DNA of 64,000 nucleotides from Terebella lapidaria (Eukaryota > Annelida > Polychaeta > Terebellida > Terebellidae), in the NCBI GenBank assembly GCA_949152475.1, contig OX424570.1:16736694-16800693 (forward strand). The letters are read 5' to 3'. Of this stretch, positions 27,401-39,600 are shown in pieces. A program made the translations under genes and the position numbers. The notes below the pieces were generated by a model. It worked only from the letters and a program-made list of their open reading frames with translations. It was not told where the DNA came from and did not search any database. Each line of letters begins with the position of its first letter. Position 1 is the first letter of the stretch.

Positions 27401-30400
27401 GGGCTGAAAACCAAACTAGATCCAGCATTAGCACCCCCAACAGTCGCAGATATTACTTGTCAACAACATGCAACAGGTTGTTACATACTCCACAATGTGG
27501 TGATGTTTCATGTCTTATTATTCATACTCCAGATATATTTTTTGCTCATGCCATGGCAAACTACATGTATATAAGATTTCTATCCTGGTGATATATCCCA
27601 AAGTGGAAAAGTCAAGTTGATTTTTATATTTTTATTCATGCTGATATACAAAAGTGTAAAAGTTTCTGAATGAGACTTACTCCATTATCTCTATGCAATG
27701 ACACTCGAAGGAATTTGCTACTCGTATATAATAACTTTTTTTTCAGGTTTTATATTTTTATCATGAAACTTTTTTTTATAACGTGTGATATTGCAGTCAA
27801 TTCCATGAATTCCCTGTGTGAAACAGTATAGCTCCGCGGAGAGAAAAATAATTCAATTTCAAGAAAGACAAATTAATTGAAATAGTGATACAAAAGTCGA
27901 GACAGATAATTTTTTCTGTCAGGTATCAGAGTGAATTGGAAACTGTCTTTCACACCTGATCAAAGCCCCTTGTTTCCCAAAACACATACATTTACATTTT
28001 AATAATCACCTACTCTGACGGACCAATCTTTTATAAAATATTGAAAAAATTTCAATTTGTTTTGCAAAACATACCTCACGGTATAGACCACATTTTCTTG
28101 CGAAATATTGCACACCAATGCTTTGTATATTATCAGATTCAATACAGATATGTACACGTATGATTCATATCCCTGTTTAGCGCACAGTAGAGAGTAAGTC
28201 CGAAAGGGCTTCCTGGTTGCTATGGCGACCAACGAGTTGCTGCTGAAATGGCTTACGTGATGGATATAGCTATGATATTAAATATGCTTTCGAGGACATA
28301 GCTCACAGTGAATTGTACCACTGGTGTTGATGCTTTTTATATTTTTATACAAATTTGTTAAATCGCAGAAGGGACTGGTTTTCCTAATGGGGTTGCTTTT
28401 ATCATTATCATCTTTCATATATATTCGTCACAGCTTTGCTGGGAAGGGAAGCGAAAGGGGGCATATTTGGAAAGAACTTGGAAATGATGATAAATGTTTG
28501 TTACATAATACGAACGGAAAGCTCGAGGGGGCTTTTTGCTCACATTTATTCAACACCATTTATCACATGAATCTACAAGAGGAAAAATTTCAGCGGAAAA
28601 TTCGGTGGCAAATAGGGGTCGATAACCGAATCCGACATAATTTTCTCTTTTTTTTTTCCCCGCTGTGGCAAACATGTTTAATGTCACGACTGTGTTAAAT
28701 GTTGCCTTATATTTACCTACAGAATATCTTGACCGTTTTCCTGACAACAGCTAGGCACAGGGCAATAGTAATTGGCAGCGAGCCGCATTGACATTATTAA
28801 AGGACATGTATGAGTGTGTAAAAGGAAAGGGGTAGCAACGATAGAAACTAGACGTCAAGGCCTAAAGATGCCTTGGAGGCATTTCGGTGTGATGAATAAT
28901 TTATAATACTAGATATCGACGAAAATGAAAAATGTCGACAAATTTCGGGTCAAGGTCAAAGTTAATCCATAATACCCCTTAGACATGTTTGTCTAGGGCG
29001 ACGAGTCCGAAAGTAACGTCCGTTTCGCTCTACGACGCACCGTTTCCGAGATATCGACGAAAACGAAAAATGCCGACTCGGCAAAAAAATTTCGGGTCAA
29101 GGTCAAAGTTCATCCATAATACCCCTTAGACATGTTTGTCTATTGCGACGAGTCCGAAAATAACGTCCGTTTCGCTCTACGACGCACCGTTTCCGAGATA
29201 TCGACGAAAACGAAAAATGCCGACTCGGCAAAAAAATTTCGAGTCAAGGTCAATGTTCATCCATAATACCCCTTAGACATGTTTGTCTAGTGCGACGAGT
29301 CCGAAAACAACGTCCGTTTCGCTCTACGACGCACCGTTTCCGAGATATCGACGAAAACGAAAAATGCCGACTTGGCAAAAAAATTTCGGGTCAAGGTCAA
29401 AGTTCATCCATAATTCCCCTTAGACATGTTTGTCTAGTGCGACGAGTCCGAAAATAACGTCCGTTTCGCTCTACGACGCACCGTTTCCGAGATATCGACG
29501 AAAACGAAAAATGCCGACTCGGCAAAAAAATTTCGGGTCAAGGTCAAAGTTCATCAATAATTCCCCGTAGACATGTTTGTCTAGTGCGACGAGTCCGAAA
29601 ATAACGTCCGTTTCGCTCTACGACGCACCGTTTCCGAGATATCGACGAAAACGAAAAATGCCGACTCGGCAAAAAAATTTCGGGTCAAGGTCGAAGTTCA
29701 TCCATAATACCCCTTAGACATGTTTGTCTAGTGCGACGAGTCCGAAAATAACGTCCGTTTCGCTCTACGACGCACCGTTTCCGAGATATCGACGAAAACG
29801 AAAAATGCCGACTCGGCAAAAAAATTTCGGGTCAAGGTCAAAGTTCATCCATAATACCCCTTAGACATGTTTGTCTAGTGCGACGAGTCCGAAAATAACG
29901 TCCGTTTCGCTCTACGACGCACCGTTTCCGAGATATGCAGGATGAATCAAGGATGACTCAGCAAAAAATTATTTCGACCTCTAGGTCAAAGGTCGTTTGA
30001 GGTATCGATCCCAAAATCAATAGGGTTCTTCCCTGGTGATATATAAACCTCCGTGCAAAAATTCTGCAACTATTGCCTGAATATTTTTTGAGTTATCGTC
30101 CGGAAACCAAGTTCCTCGATTTCATCCTCACGGACCTCACGGACCTCGGAGCCGGATCAAAAAAAAAAGTACACCCTAGAGATGTTTGTCTAGGGCGACG
30201 AGTCCGAAAATAACGTCCGTTTCGCTCTACGACGCACGGTTTCCGAGATATGCAGGAAGCCTCAAGGATGAATCAGCAAAAAATTATTTTGACCTCTAGG
30301 TCAAAGGTCGTTTGACGGATCGATCCCAAAATCAATAGGGTTCTTCCCTGGTGGCATATGAACCTCCATGCAGAGTTCTGCAACTATTGCATAAATATTT

Positions 30401-30594
30401 TTCCAGTTATCGTCCGGAAACCAAGTCTTAAAATTAGCCTTGATTTCATCCTCACGGACCTCACGGACCTCCGATCCGGCTCAAAAAGAATAGGGTTCTT
30501 CCTCATATCATTTCTGACTTGCGGTGAAAATTTGACAAGGATCCGTCAAGGCAATCTAAAGTTATCGTCCGGAAACCAAAAGTGGCGGAAGAAG

Positions 30595-30628
<34 letters not shown>

Positions 30629-33600
30629 CTGCTAAAACCATAAAGGCATTTCTGCCGAAATGCCTTAATAATGTCAATGGTATACAGTAAGGTCAGGTTT
30701 ATGTCGGGTGGGTGGGTGGGGGGGGGGGGGACTCCATGTTTATGTGGGCATCAAGACACGACTACAGTACAGGGAAAAGACGATATTGACCATGGCGGCT
30801 AAATGCCATATAAAATATATGCGGGGAATCGCCGGTGATAAATGGCACCAGCCCTGGAGCAAGATATTGATGTGGGCAGTCCATCTATCGTTAGCCATTG
30901 GCCGCTGGTTTACTTTAATACTCAGTGGAAATGGAACGGATTTCATGTTAGTTCTTCCAACTCGCAAGCTTTCATTATTCTTTTTTTCAAACTTTTTGGG
31001 TTGCGAGTCGACTTCGGCATGGGGAGAAATGTCAAAGCAAAACAAGATTCTCGCAAACTACCGTCCTAGCCCTTCATAAAGTCCCTCATCTACAGCGGCT
31101 ATAAGAACAAACCCTAGCCCATTAATCACGTTAATTTACATCATGATGTAATTTTCAAGTGGGTTTTTTCCCTTCTTCTCACATCCACATGCAAATGCGG
31201 ACATCTTGAAATTCCTCTGGGATACAGACAAAGAAATCCGCCACCTTGCGAAATAAATCCAATCAGGTAGCGATGAACAAATAACACCTAGGTAGCCTTA
31301 TTTATTATTCATTCTTTACCGAAATGTGATTACTATTCAATTACATCTTATTATTCGTAATGACATGGGCAGCTTTTTTCCAAACGGAGAATGTTTAATT
31401 TTCATTGCTTGAACATACAAGTCAATATTCTTTTGTTGCTAGAAACTACCTAGACCCTCAGGCCATATTTCTCAACCGGTACGGACGAAAATTTGCGAAA
31501 AGATAATCGTGACCATATTTCCGTAGAGGAGAATTAGATGACGTTGTGGGGAGGAGAGGGACGTTTGTAATTTTAGCGTTGTCGTCAATTCTGTTATTTC
31601 CGGGGGAGCTCAGTGGTGCAGTTACACTCTTCAATATCGTCATCTAGGCGAAGATAATGGGGGGGGGGGGGGGGGGGGGGCTAGCGGGACTCTGCAAGTC
31701 AATTTCTGTGATGTACGTACACTTTGGCAGTAACATTATTAACATTCTCAAGCCTAGTACAAATTTATGCAGTAGTGTTCTGAGAAGTGATTACGTAATC
31801 CTGCGCAATATCGTGAATAACACATGCAGTACTATTTCATGCAATTTGCAAATACTGGACTTTTTCATAGATATGGTAATTTAGGGTTGTTTGGTGGGGG
31901 GGGCTGATGGTGTCGGTCACCATGGAATTGTGAGGTTGATTACCTCCCGTCGACCTCACACCTGTTGTTGTGCGACTGTACCGGATTATTCTAATCGACA
32001 CCTCACCGGCCAAATATTGCCAGTATTCAGATGGACACCCTTGGCTCACGCGGCTACGGTAATGAACCATTAATAACATCCCTTGCGCGTTGCTGATAGG
32101 CGTTAATGCCTACAGGTCAATAATCATACGGTATTGACTGCCTCATGGCCACTAATATATGCAATAACGGTTATAGATGAATAACCCTTGCACCTTGCGT
32201 AAATCCATATATGTCAATCATGAATGGCAAATGCTGGTAAGGCGTGGGAAGAGGGTTCAGCAAGAGATTAATGGTAAACACGTCTAGTTCGTTGCATCAC
32301 TTGATCAAGGCAGAATCAACGATTGGCCCGCTGCTCAATGAAGCCTTTGGATTTATTTGCACATCAATTCACAAGGTGCTGCATGTTATTGGTGTCGGCG
32401 ATATAAAGTCAATATTGTGTCTGTGTATAATTCATTAGCTATCGAAGCTTGTTACGCGAGATTTTTTTCACAGTTGAGTTTTACTCGAAATGAGAGTGCA
32501 GGGGGAATTGGCATTAGCTTGAGAGGGGGGGGGGGGGGGGGGGGTTACTACGCCTTAGCAGATGGGATTGATAATAAATGTTTTATACGGTGTAATAGTG
32601 CTTGTAAATAAGATGGTTTATAACCCACTCAACCTGAACAAATAACTCGTAGTGGTTGACTGGTAGGACCGGAGTAAATGTATCACTATATCTACATGTG
32701 GTACTGGTAATGTCCGACAGTGAATATTACGAGATCAATATTTCAGTTCATGTTGCATCAGTTGTCAACATGTCACAGCGATACTTAGAAATTTCCCCGT
32801 AACTTGCCACTGTTAGAGTATGATCTGCATGATTAATATGGGCTACGGTAAATCATACTTTGTCAAGATGGACAGCAATATTGCATCATTTTCACATGCA
32901 ATTGACATTTGGCACGAAAATTTTTTAGCTTGAAAAGTTGCCTTACTAGTATCTACTAAAAAGAAAGAATATAACTGACACCTGTTAGCTGAAATTTTTA
33001 TAAATTCTTGGCATGAAATGTTGCCTTATCTGTTGAAAACAAGACTGCAAAATCACACCAACCCATGAATGCACAAAACATTGACACCATGATGAACGTA
33101 CAAGACAACATAGATCCTCACCGCTGATGGCTTCTTCTGCTTGTTCCTCTGCACACAGAGCACGTAGGAATTTGCCGAGAAGAAATACACGTCTCCAGGA
33201 TTCATATGCTTCCAGAAATCCGCGTCTTCTTCTGTGACCGATACCTGAGCTGCGATTTTCAGACAACTTCCGACGAACGCGAACTCCTTCAGCTGGACGC
33301 GGAACTGCAGGGAAGTTGGACTAGCAGGTGTGTCTGGGGCGGTTGACGTTGTTGAGCTGCCAATGACCGCGGGAATCGTTGCCGTGGTGTTTGGAATGGT
33401 TGCCAAGGGAATGTGGTTGGTCGGTGCGTAGACTGTTGCTGTGGAACTGGTGCTGCCATCTAGGGAGTATCCGGAACATTCAAGTGACGATGTTGCGGAA
33501 GTATCACTTGGCTGTTCAGTTGTCGATTCTGCAGCGACACTTTCTTGCATCTGAACAGTTTCGGCACTCAACGAGAGATCTTGCTGGTGGTCATCTGGTG

Positions 33601-36600
33601 AGTTCTGCGTGGATGTTACACCTTGCGACAGCGTACAATCCAGGGGTAGAGTACACTGTAGTGGTGCGATCGTGTTGTACACCCCCGCTAGGATACTGGA
33701 GCTATCCGGAGCGACGGGGGATGAACAGACAGAACCGTCTGACGTCTGGACGACAACTGGCCCTGTGGCCATTGCTGGGTAACCATGGGGACAGGTATGG
33801 ATCCCCGCGGTGGGGACAACGGGGTCCATCAGTGGACCGTCCCCTCCCGGCCCCATGTACAAGCTGCTATCCCGGTCTTCGGCATAGACGCCATCGTACG
33901 ACAGCTGGCTTCCGGGGGAGAAGTTTGGCGGACTTACGAGGCCGACAGGTGCCTGGGAGTAGCTCAAAGTAGCGATGCCATCCACTGTACTGTCAGTGTA
34001 CACCACGGTACTCTCCTGGCACTCTTCATTGCTGAGGATGTCTTCAGAGTAGGCGACCATACCGTCCGAGCTGTACTCGACGATTGGTATGGGCTGGTCA
34101 TAGGTTTGTACGTAGGTCGTGTTTGGGTTGTAGGCGAGTGCGTAGGGTTCCGTGGGCGGCTGTCCAGTAACCGTTACAACTGTGGGGTTGTTCAGACAAG
34201 ATTTCCTCGGCAGTTGCATGTCAAAGTCTTCTTCCAGTATCCCAGCACAGGAGACCACTGAGCTGCCATGGTTACCATACTGGTCACCATGGCTGCTGTT
34301 GCTATGGTTACCAAAACGTACCCTACGTTTGCGCTGGTTGCCAGAGGCAGTTTTCCGATTGGAAGTTTTCGAGTCAGCACCGATCTGATCCAAGTCTAAG
34401 GTGTTCGTTATGTTTGCGTCTGTATCAGTAATGACAACCGTACAAGCTGCTCTTGACTTGCCACCGGCATTTCTCAAGTGTTTCAAACTTTTGCCCATTG
34501 CTCTATCAACGTCCCTGAAGCACTGACCCTCACCGTCACTGAAAGTGGACGATGACGAAGACCACGCATCGTCCCCATGAGTTGAACAGAACTTGGAACG
34601 AGTGGGCCCAGCGCGACTACCGCCATCTCGTCGTTCTCGACCCACACGATACTTTCTAGTCCGAACACTTTCCTTATCACCATGGCGACTGAGCCTGTCC
34701 GCCACTAGTATAGCAGAATCCACTTTAGCTGTGAAATTTGAGTTGTCCGTTGAGATCTTTACGTGGGAACTTCTCGCCACGGCTCCGGATGCCACAACAT
34801 TGTGACCAAATCCAGACCGGTCGTAACATTTATCCCGATCGTGGTCGGAGTCAGTGTCACTGTGAAGCTCGGAAAGTCTATGATGAGATTTTATCGCAAC
34901 GATCGCCACCTCAGTTTTTCTATCAGTATTTGTTAGCCGCTGTGAGTTGTATAAGTCCTTCCTAGATACCCGCTTAATGGCGGATTTATTAGCTGAAACC
35001 TTGTCGTTATCACTGTCATCGTCGCTGGACGTTACCACGGCAACAGACTGGCAACCTTTCCTGGTCAATCTCTTAATACCAGTGGAGTACGCATTATGAG
35101 CATCTTTCCCTTCCGACGATTTGCTCAGGGCACAGCGGGAAGCAGACGTTTTCACTACGTCTCGCTCCACAGTCACCTTATCTAAAATATCCGCAGCTAC
35201 CGTCACAGAATCACAACCGTCCGAGTCGTCATCCGCGTAGGATTTAGCACCTGTGAAACTAGACACTCCCTGGTGCGCTAGAGATAATGACTGATCCCAG
35301 CTGCTGCTACAACTTATATCCTCATTAAGAGCTCGACCTGGCGACCTATTTTCCTGGACTTGCGTCCTATCGTCGGGTTTATCTAAATCTACACCTACAC
35401 CACATTTGGTCCCATGTGTTTGATTATCAGCAGATGAAGTCAAAGTTTTCGTCATGGTAACCGGGGAGACGGGCTCCTTGGTGACCTCCAATTTGGTATC
35501 CAAAATACATTTATTATCTTCTACTTTGAAACTATTTTCACAAGTTTGGAAAGCACCGGTTTGGGTTGTGAAATTTGTGACAGCAGTGGCTTCGTGCACA
35601 ACCTCTGAAGTTCCACGTTTACTTGTTGGAGAAGGCGACACGCAAATTTTATAGTCCTCGTCTTCGGAAGTTGCGCCATCTGAATCGAGACTGAAGAACT
35701 CATCCGCATCTGAATCACTTGACCCTCCATCACCATGACAAGGAATGACCTTGACCTTGACATTCGTTTCACCCCAGGTCATGTTCTCATCGTCCGATAA
35801 ATAGTCGAGGTCCGTGTAGCAACTATCCGAACTCGGCGTCAATTCCCAGGATGCACCACTGTCGCCGGGAGGAGCCAGTGACGGAATGTCATCCATAACG
35901 GCACCACTATCTTGGGTGTGCTCGATGTTGACACACGTATTTTGAACACATGGGTGTGACTGAACACAGGGCTGGGGATTGGCGTTCAGATCATTCTCTT
36001 TCGGAGAAATCAGGATTTCCGTCGTGTGTAAATTCGACTCCTCTTCGCCATCCGACACTGAAGTACTCCGAATGTTTTGATCATCGATGGCGTCAACATC
36101 GGTATCATGTGACACCTCATCCGTTGATGCAATAACAGGCAAGATGGGCTCGGGAGGCTCGTCGACAAGTGGGATTTGAGCTGTCATGTCAACAGTTTGG
36201 TCCGATGGAATAGTTTTTTGGCACAGCGTATTATCCACACTTTCAGAGTCCAAGCACTCACTCACACTAACGTCATGGCTTTGGTTTTTGGAATCGCAGT
36301 TAATTTCACTCTCCAGAATAACCATCTCACAGTTCGTATTGGAAGCCTCCGTGGCTTGTTCAGTTTCTGAGACACTTTCAGTTTCTGCAGTAGCACTGGG
36401 AACTTCCACTTCGGGAATATCCACCGTGGGAATTTCCACCTCAAGATTTGCAGATATGGATCTCTTAGAGTTTGTATTAGAAGAGTTTGTATTAGAAGCT
36501 TCTGTGGCTTGCTCAGTTTCTGAAACACTTTCAGTTTCTGTAGTAGAACTGGGAATTTCCATCTTAGGAATTTCCACCGCAAGATTTGCAGGTATGGATC

Positions 36601-39600
36601 TCTTGGAGTCCGAGTCAGAATCCTGATCCCAGCAATCAGGAACTTCATCCGGATCACTCCCCTTAGATCCTGGAGGATCCAACGGCGTCAACTGTTCACT
36701 TTCTGGAGGACGCTTGTCCTCAAATTTGGAGACAACCAATGACGATTTTCCAGACAGCACCTTTCCAGTTCCATCTTGACCAAACTTTTTATGATTTCGG
36801 GCCTCAGATGGTAATTTTCTACAGAGAGCATTTGGCAGTCTTGCGAGAACTGGGTCATTTAGTGAGGCAAGCGTGGTGTTACCCGTTACATGGTCACCAA
36901 TTACTTCTGCTTTTGGTGGCAAGCCTTTATCCAATTGTCTATCATGTTTGCTGGAATTTCCTTGAGAAGTCTTTCGACGCCTTGCTACTCTCCTGTCGTT
37001 TTTGGCGTGTGGTTTCTGTGACAGTGTGGTCTGGTTTTTGTCAGTTCTTGTAGCTGTTTCTGCTGGCTTTGTGGATTCACTGCTGGACTGTTTTTCATCT
37101 TTTGTGATGTCCTCTGACAAAATGGAGGGTGATGTATCCTCAGTTAGTGGTCGTTCCCTTTCAACAAGTTCCTTCGATGAAGAACTGGTATTTTGACAGT
37201 CGGTTTTGACAACACCCTGGTCTTGAGATGCACGCTCTGTATCCAAGGTAACCTGCTGCTCAACAAGCTGGGTTACAGAGTCTGTATCCACAACTGCCTC
37301 ACAATTTTGACTGGATTCTTTTGTTTCTGCGGAATAAATCTCACTTGCATTATCCATTTCTGACTTGATTGGACCATCCTTGCCCTTTTCCACTGGATTA
37401 GAGCAATTTTCATTCCCAGATATGCTTTCAGATTCTATTTCCGCAGTTCTACTTTCAGTATCATGAATTCCAGATATTTTACTTTCATTATCGCCGCTTT
37501 CCTCACACAAGACCAAAGGTGCCTCCTCAACAGGTGCCATGACGAGGGTTTCAGCAGGTGCTTCAACAGGTGTCCCACCTCCCTCGTCCGATGACGACGG
37601 TTCTGAGACAATCGACTCCCACGAATCTGGAATCTCGTCAGGCGGTTTTGGTGCCAAGGACTGCCCACAGGTGGCAGTGTCGATCCCTGTGGGACCTGCG
37701 ACCTTTTGGGAAAGTCCCGAGACCTCGGAGGTCACTGCCGGGGAGTCCATGAGTGGTTGACCTCGCTTGTTTGGACCACGGACAGGTTGCGGGACCTCAA
37801 GGTCAAGTCTCTGGAGTGAACCAACGTCCCATGTCAATGGATTTAGGTCACAATCGTGTGGTGATCACATCCTAGGTGATCACATCTTGTATTCCTTTTC
37901 CACTTGTGAGCGTCCATGCGCAATTACTTCGTCACGGTCTTCATGATACACTTGGAAGCTGTGACCTTGGACATGATTTGACGTAAATCAAGTCACGTGT
38001 CCCACAACACTGAACTATGCTGGAATTAACCGGTGCGTGAACGAAAATTAATGTCAATAAATATCCCGCTAGAAAGCAAGTGACGTCCGTTGTTGGGTCC
38101 CCATCACAGTGGCAGATATATATAGCACAGCGATGGTGGCGGGTGAAATGCACTCTAGGTATGAGGAAAGTACAGGGGAAAAAAATCAATTCCTTGTTGC
38201 ATTGTGGCCTTCGGACCGTTGTCGTCGTCGTCATCGGACGGTGAGATTCACATGGATCCGTTGCATCAGTACATTTATCTCTGCCGACCAGTGCGATGTC
38301 TCCCTTGTAAAGGTCAAAGACTCATCGGATCAGTTCGGCTTCCTTGCCTCTCCCTGTCGGCGCTGTGATGGTAACCACCGTGTATGACGGGAGACACCTG
38401 TCGATTTAGTAGGAAGTCATAGCCCGTTGAACCGATAAAATGCCATTTATTGCTCGCTCCTGTCCCTTGGCATCCACGGCTCGTCACTGACTAGACCCCA
38501 CCGCAACATTTTGCAGTCCATATCATCACTGGCATCATCAGAGTGGAGGGTTTGAATCAATCTCCGCTGAGATTACAGGTGTCAAATAAATCCAACCTGC
38601 CAAGTGGCTACCTGCCTCCGGGCAAACGTAGCTAGTCCAACATGGATGCAAGAAGTCTAGGGCTCTTCTCTAGACAATCACAGACTCCCGTCACTCAGTA
38701 TACAATATGCCACAGTCACCTGATGACTTTTGCTGTGAGGTGCACAATGGCAGTGTGTTGGTATACCAGTGGTATATATGGCCCTTGAATTGTCCTCGCA
38801 GCTACATGTACCAAGGCAATGGAATTATCGGCTACTTCGTTCCCAGTCTCAGATATTATCGCGGCTAGTGACGCCGACCACCGTACTGTAGGTGATAAAT
38901 GAGCAAATGAATGACTTGTGGTGGTTCACTGGCAATCCAATGCTGATATCCATCCAAACAAAATATTCTCATCAGGCAGCGTCCGAATATTATATTCCAA
39001 TCAATGAAAATGCTTTGCTCCCCCTCCAATAGTGATTTTTTCCATCTCTCTATGCTCATGCTTCGGAAACAATAACTCCTGATTTGGGTTTTTACAACGA
39101 GATCCACATGGACGCATAAAAAATCCCTGATTCACCCGCGACGAAGCGTGGACAGAACAATGCGACTAATCCTCAATAAAACATCTCGACAGCGAGATCC
39201 CGGGTGATCGAATTAACCCGATCATTAATAGCCATATGGAACGATTTGTGTAATGTCAGATCCAGCAGCCCCACTCTAGAGCAGACACTCACACAGTTAC
39301 TGTCACATGTCTAGCACAGGGGCTGGTAGCTTGTCGGTCCGGTCGGGTGGTGGCTTGGCAGCGGCGGCGGTGGAATAGCAACTGTGGAAGCTGGGTCCAT
39401 GTCGTTGTCAGCAACGATGGCAGCAGGCAGGATGGGGTGGGGTGGGGTGTGTGTGTGTTGGGGAAGGGGGGGGGGGGGGATGTTGTCCCTGGTATACATT
39501 CTCTCACCCCCGTTCTTCGGTTGCCATCGGCGGCAGCGCTTCTCTCCCTCCGCTCTCGAATGAATGTCGTCAGCACTTAGACTGTTGCCGAACTCCCCGT

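Larger units (their letters stand above)
24944..28910. other. LARP4 intron 1, proximal part, no gene seen
   Basis: The stretch holds the MITE at 25951-26157, a tetranucleotide-like GTCCGTCCGTTCGTTTGTTC patch near 25,460, TGACCTTGACCTT at 25546-25558, and a cluster of three long G-runs (27148-27303). I found no minus-strand exon that could continue the giant ORF before LARP4 exon 2, a fact relevant to the nested-gene question. Confidence 0.5.

Noticed and set aside
27999-28232. Minus-strand frame '[20 protein letters not shown]' as a downstream exon of the giant ORF
   Set aside because: No convincing acceptor and donor in the needed phase and no conserved content.
28911-29935. Evenly spaced repeats suggesting a CRISPR-like array
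   Set aside because: Units are contiguous, with no unique spacers, in a spliced eukaryotic gene; it is a satellite.
36186-36626. Plus-strand frame of 146 codons rich in 'SVSETLSVS'
   Set aside because: It is the antisense shadow of the duplicated acidic region of the giant ORF.
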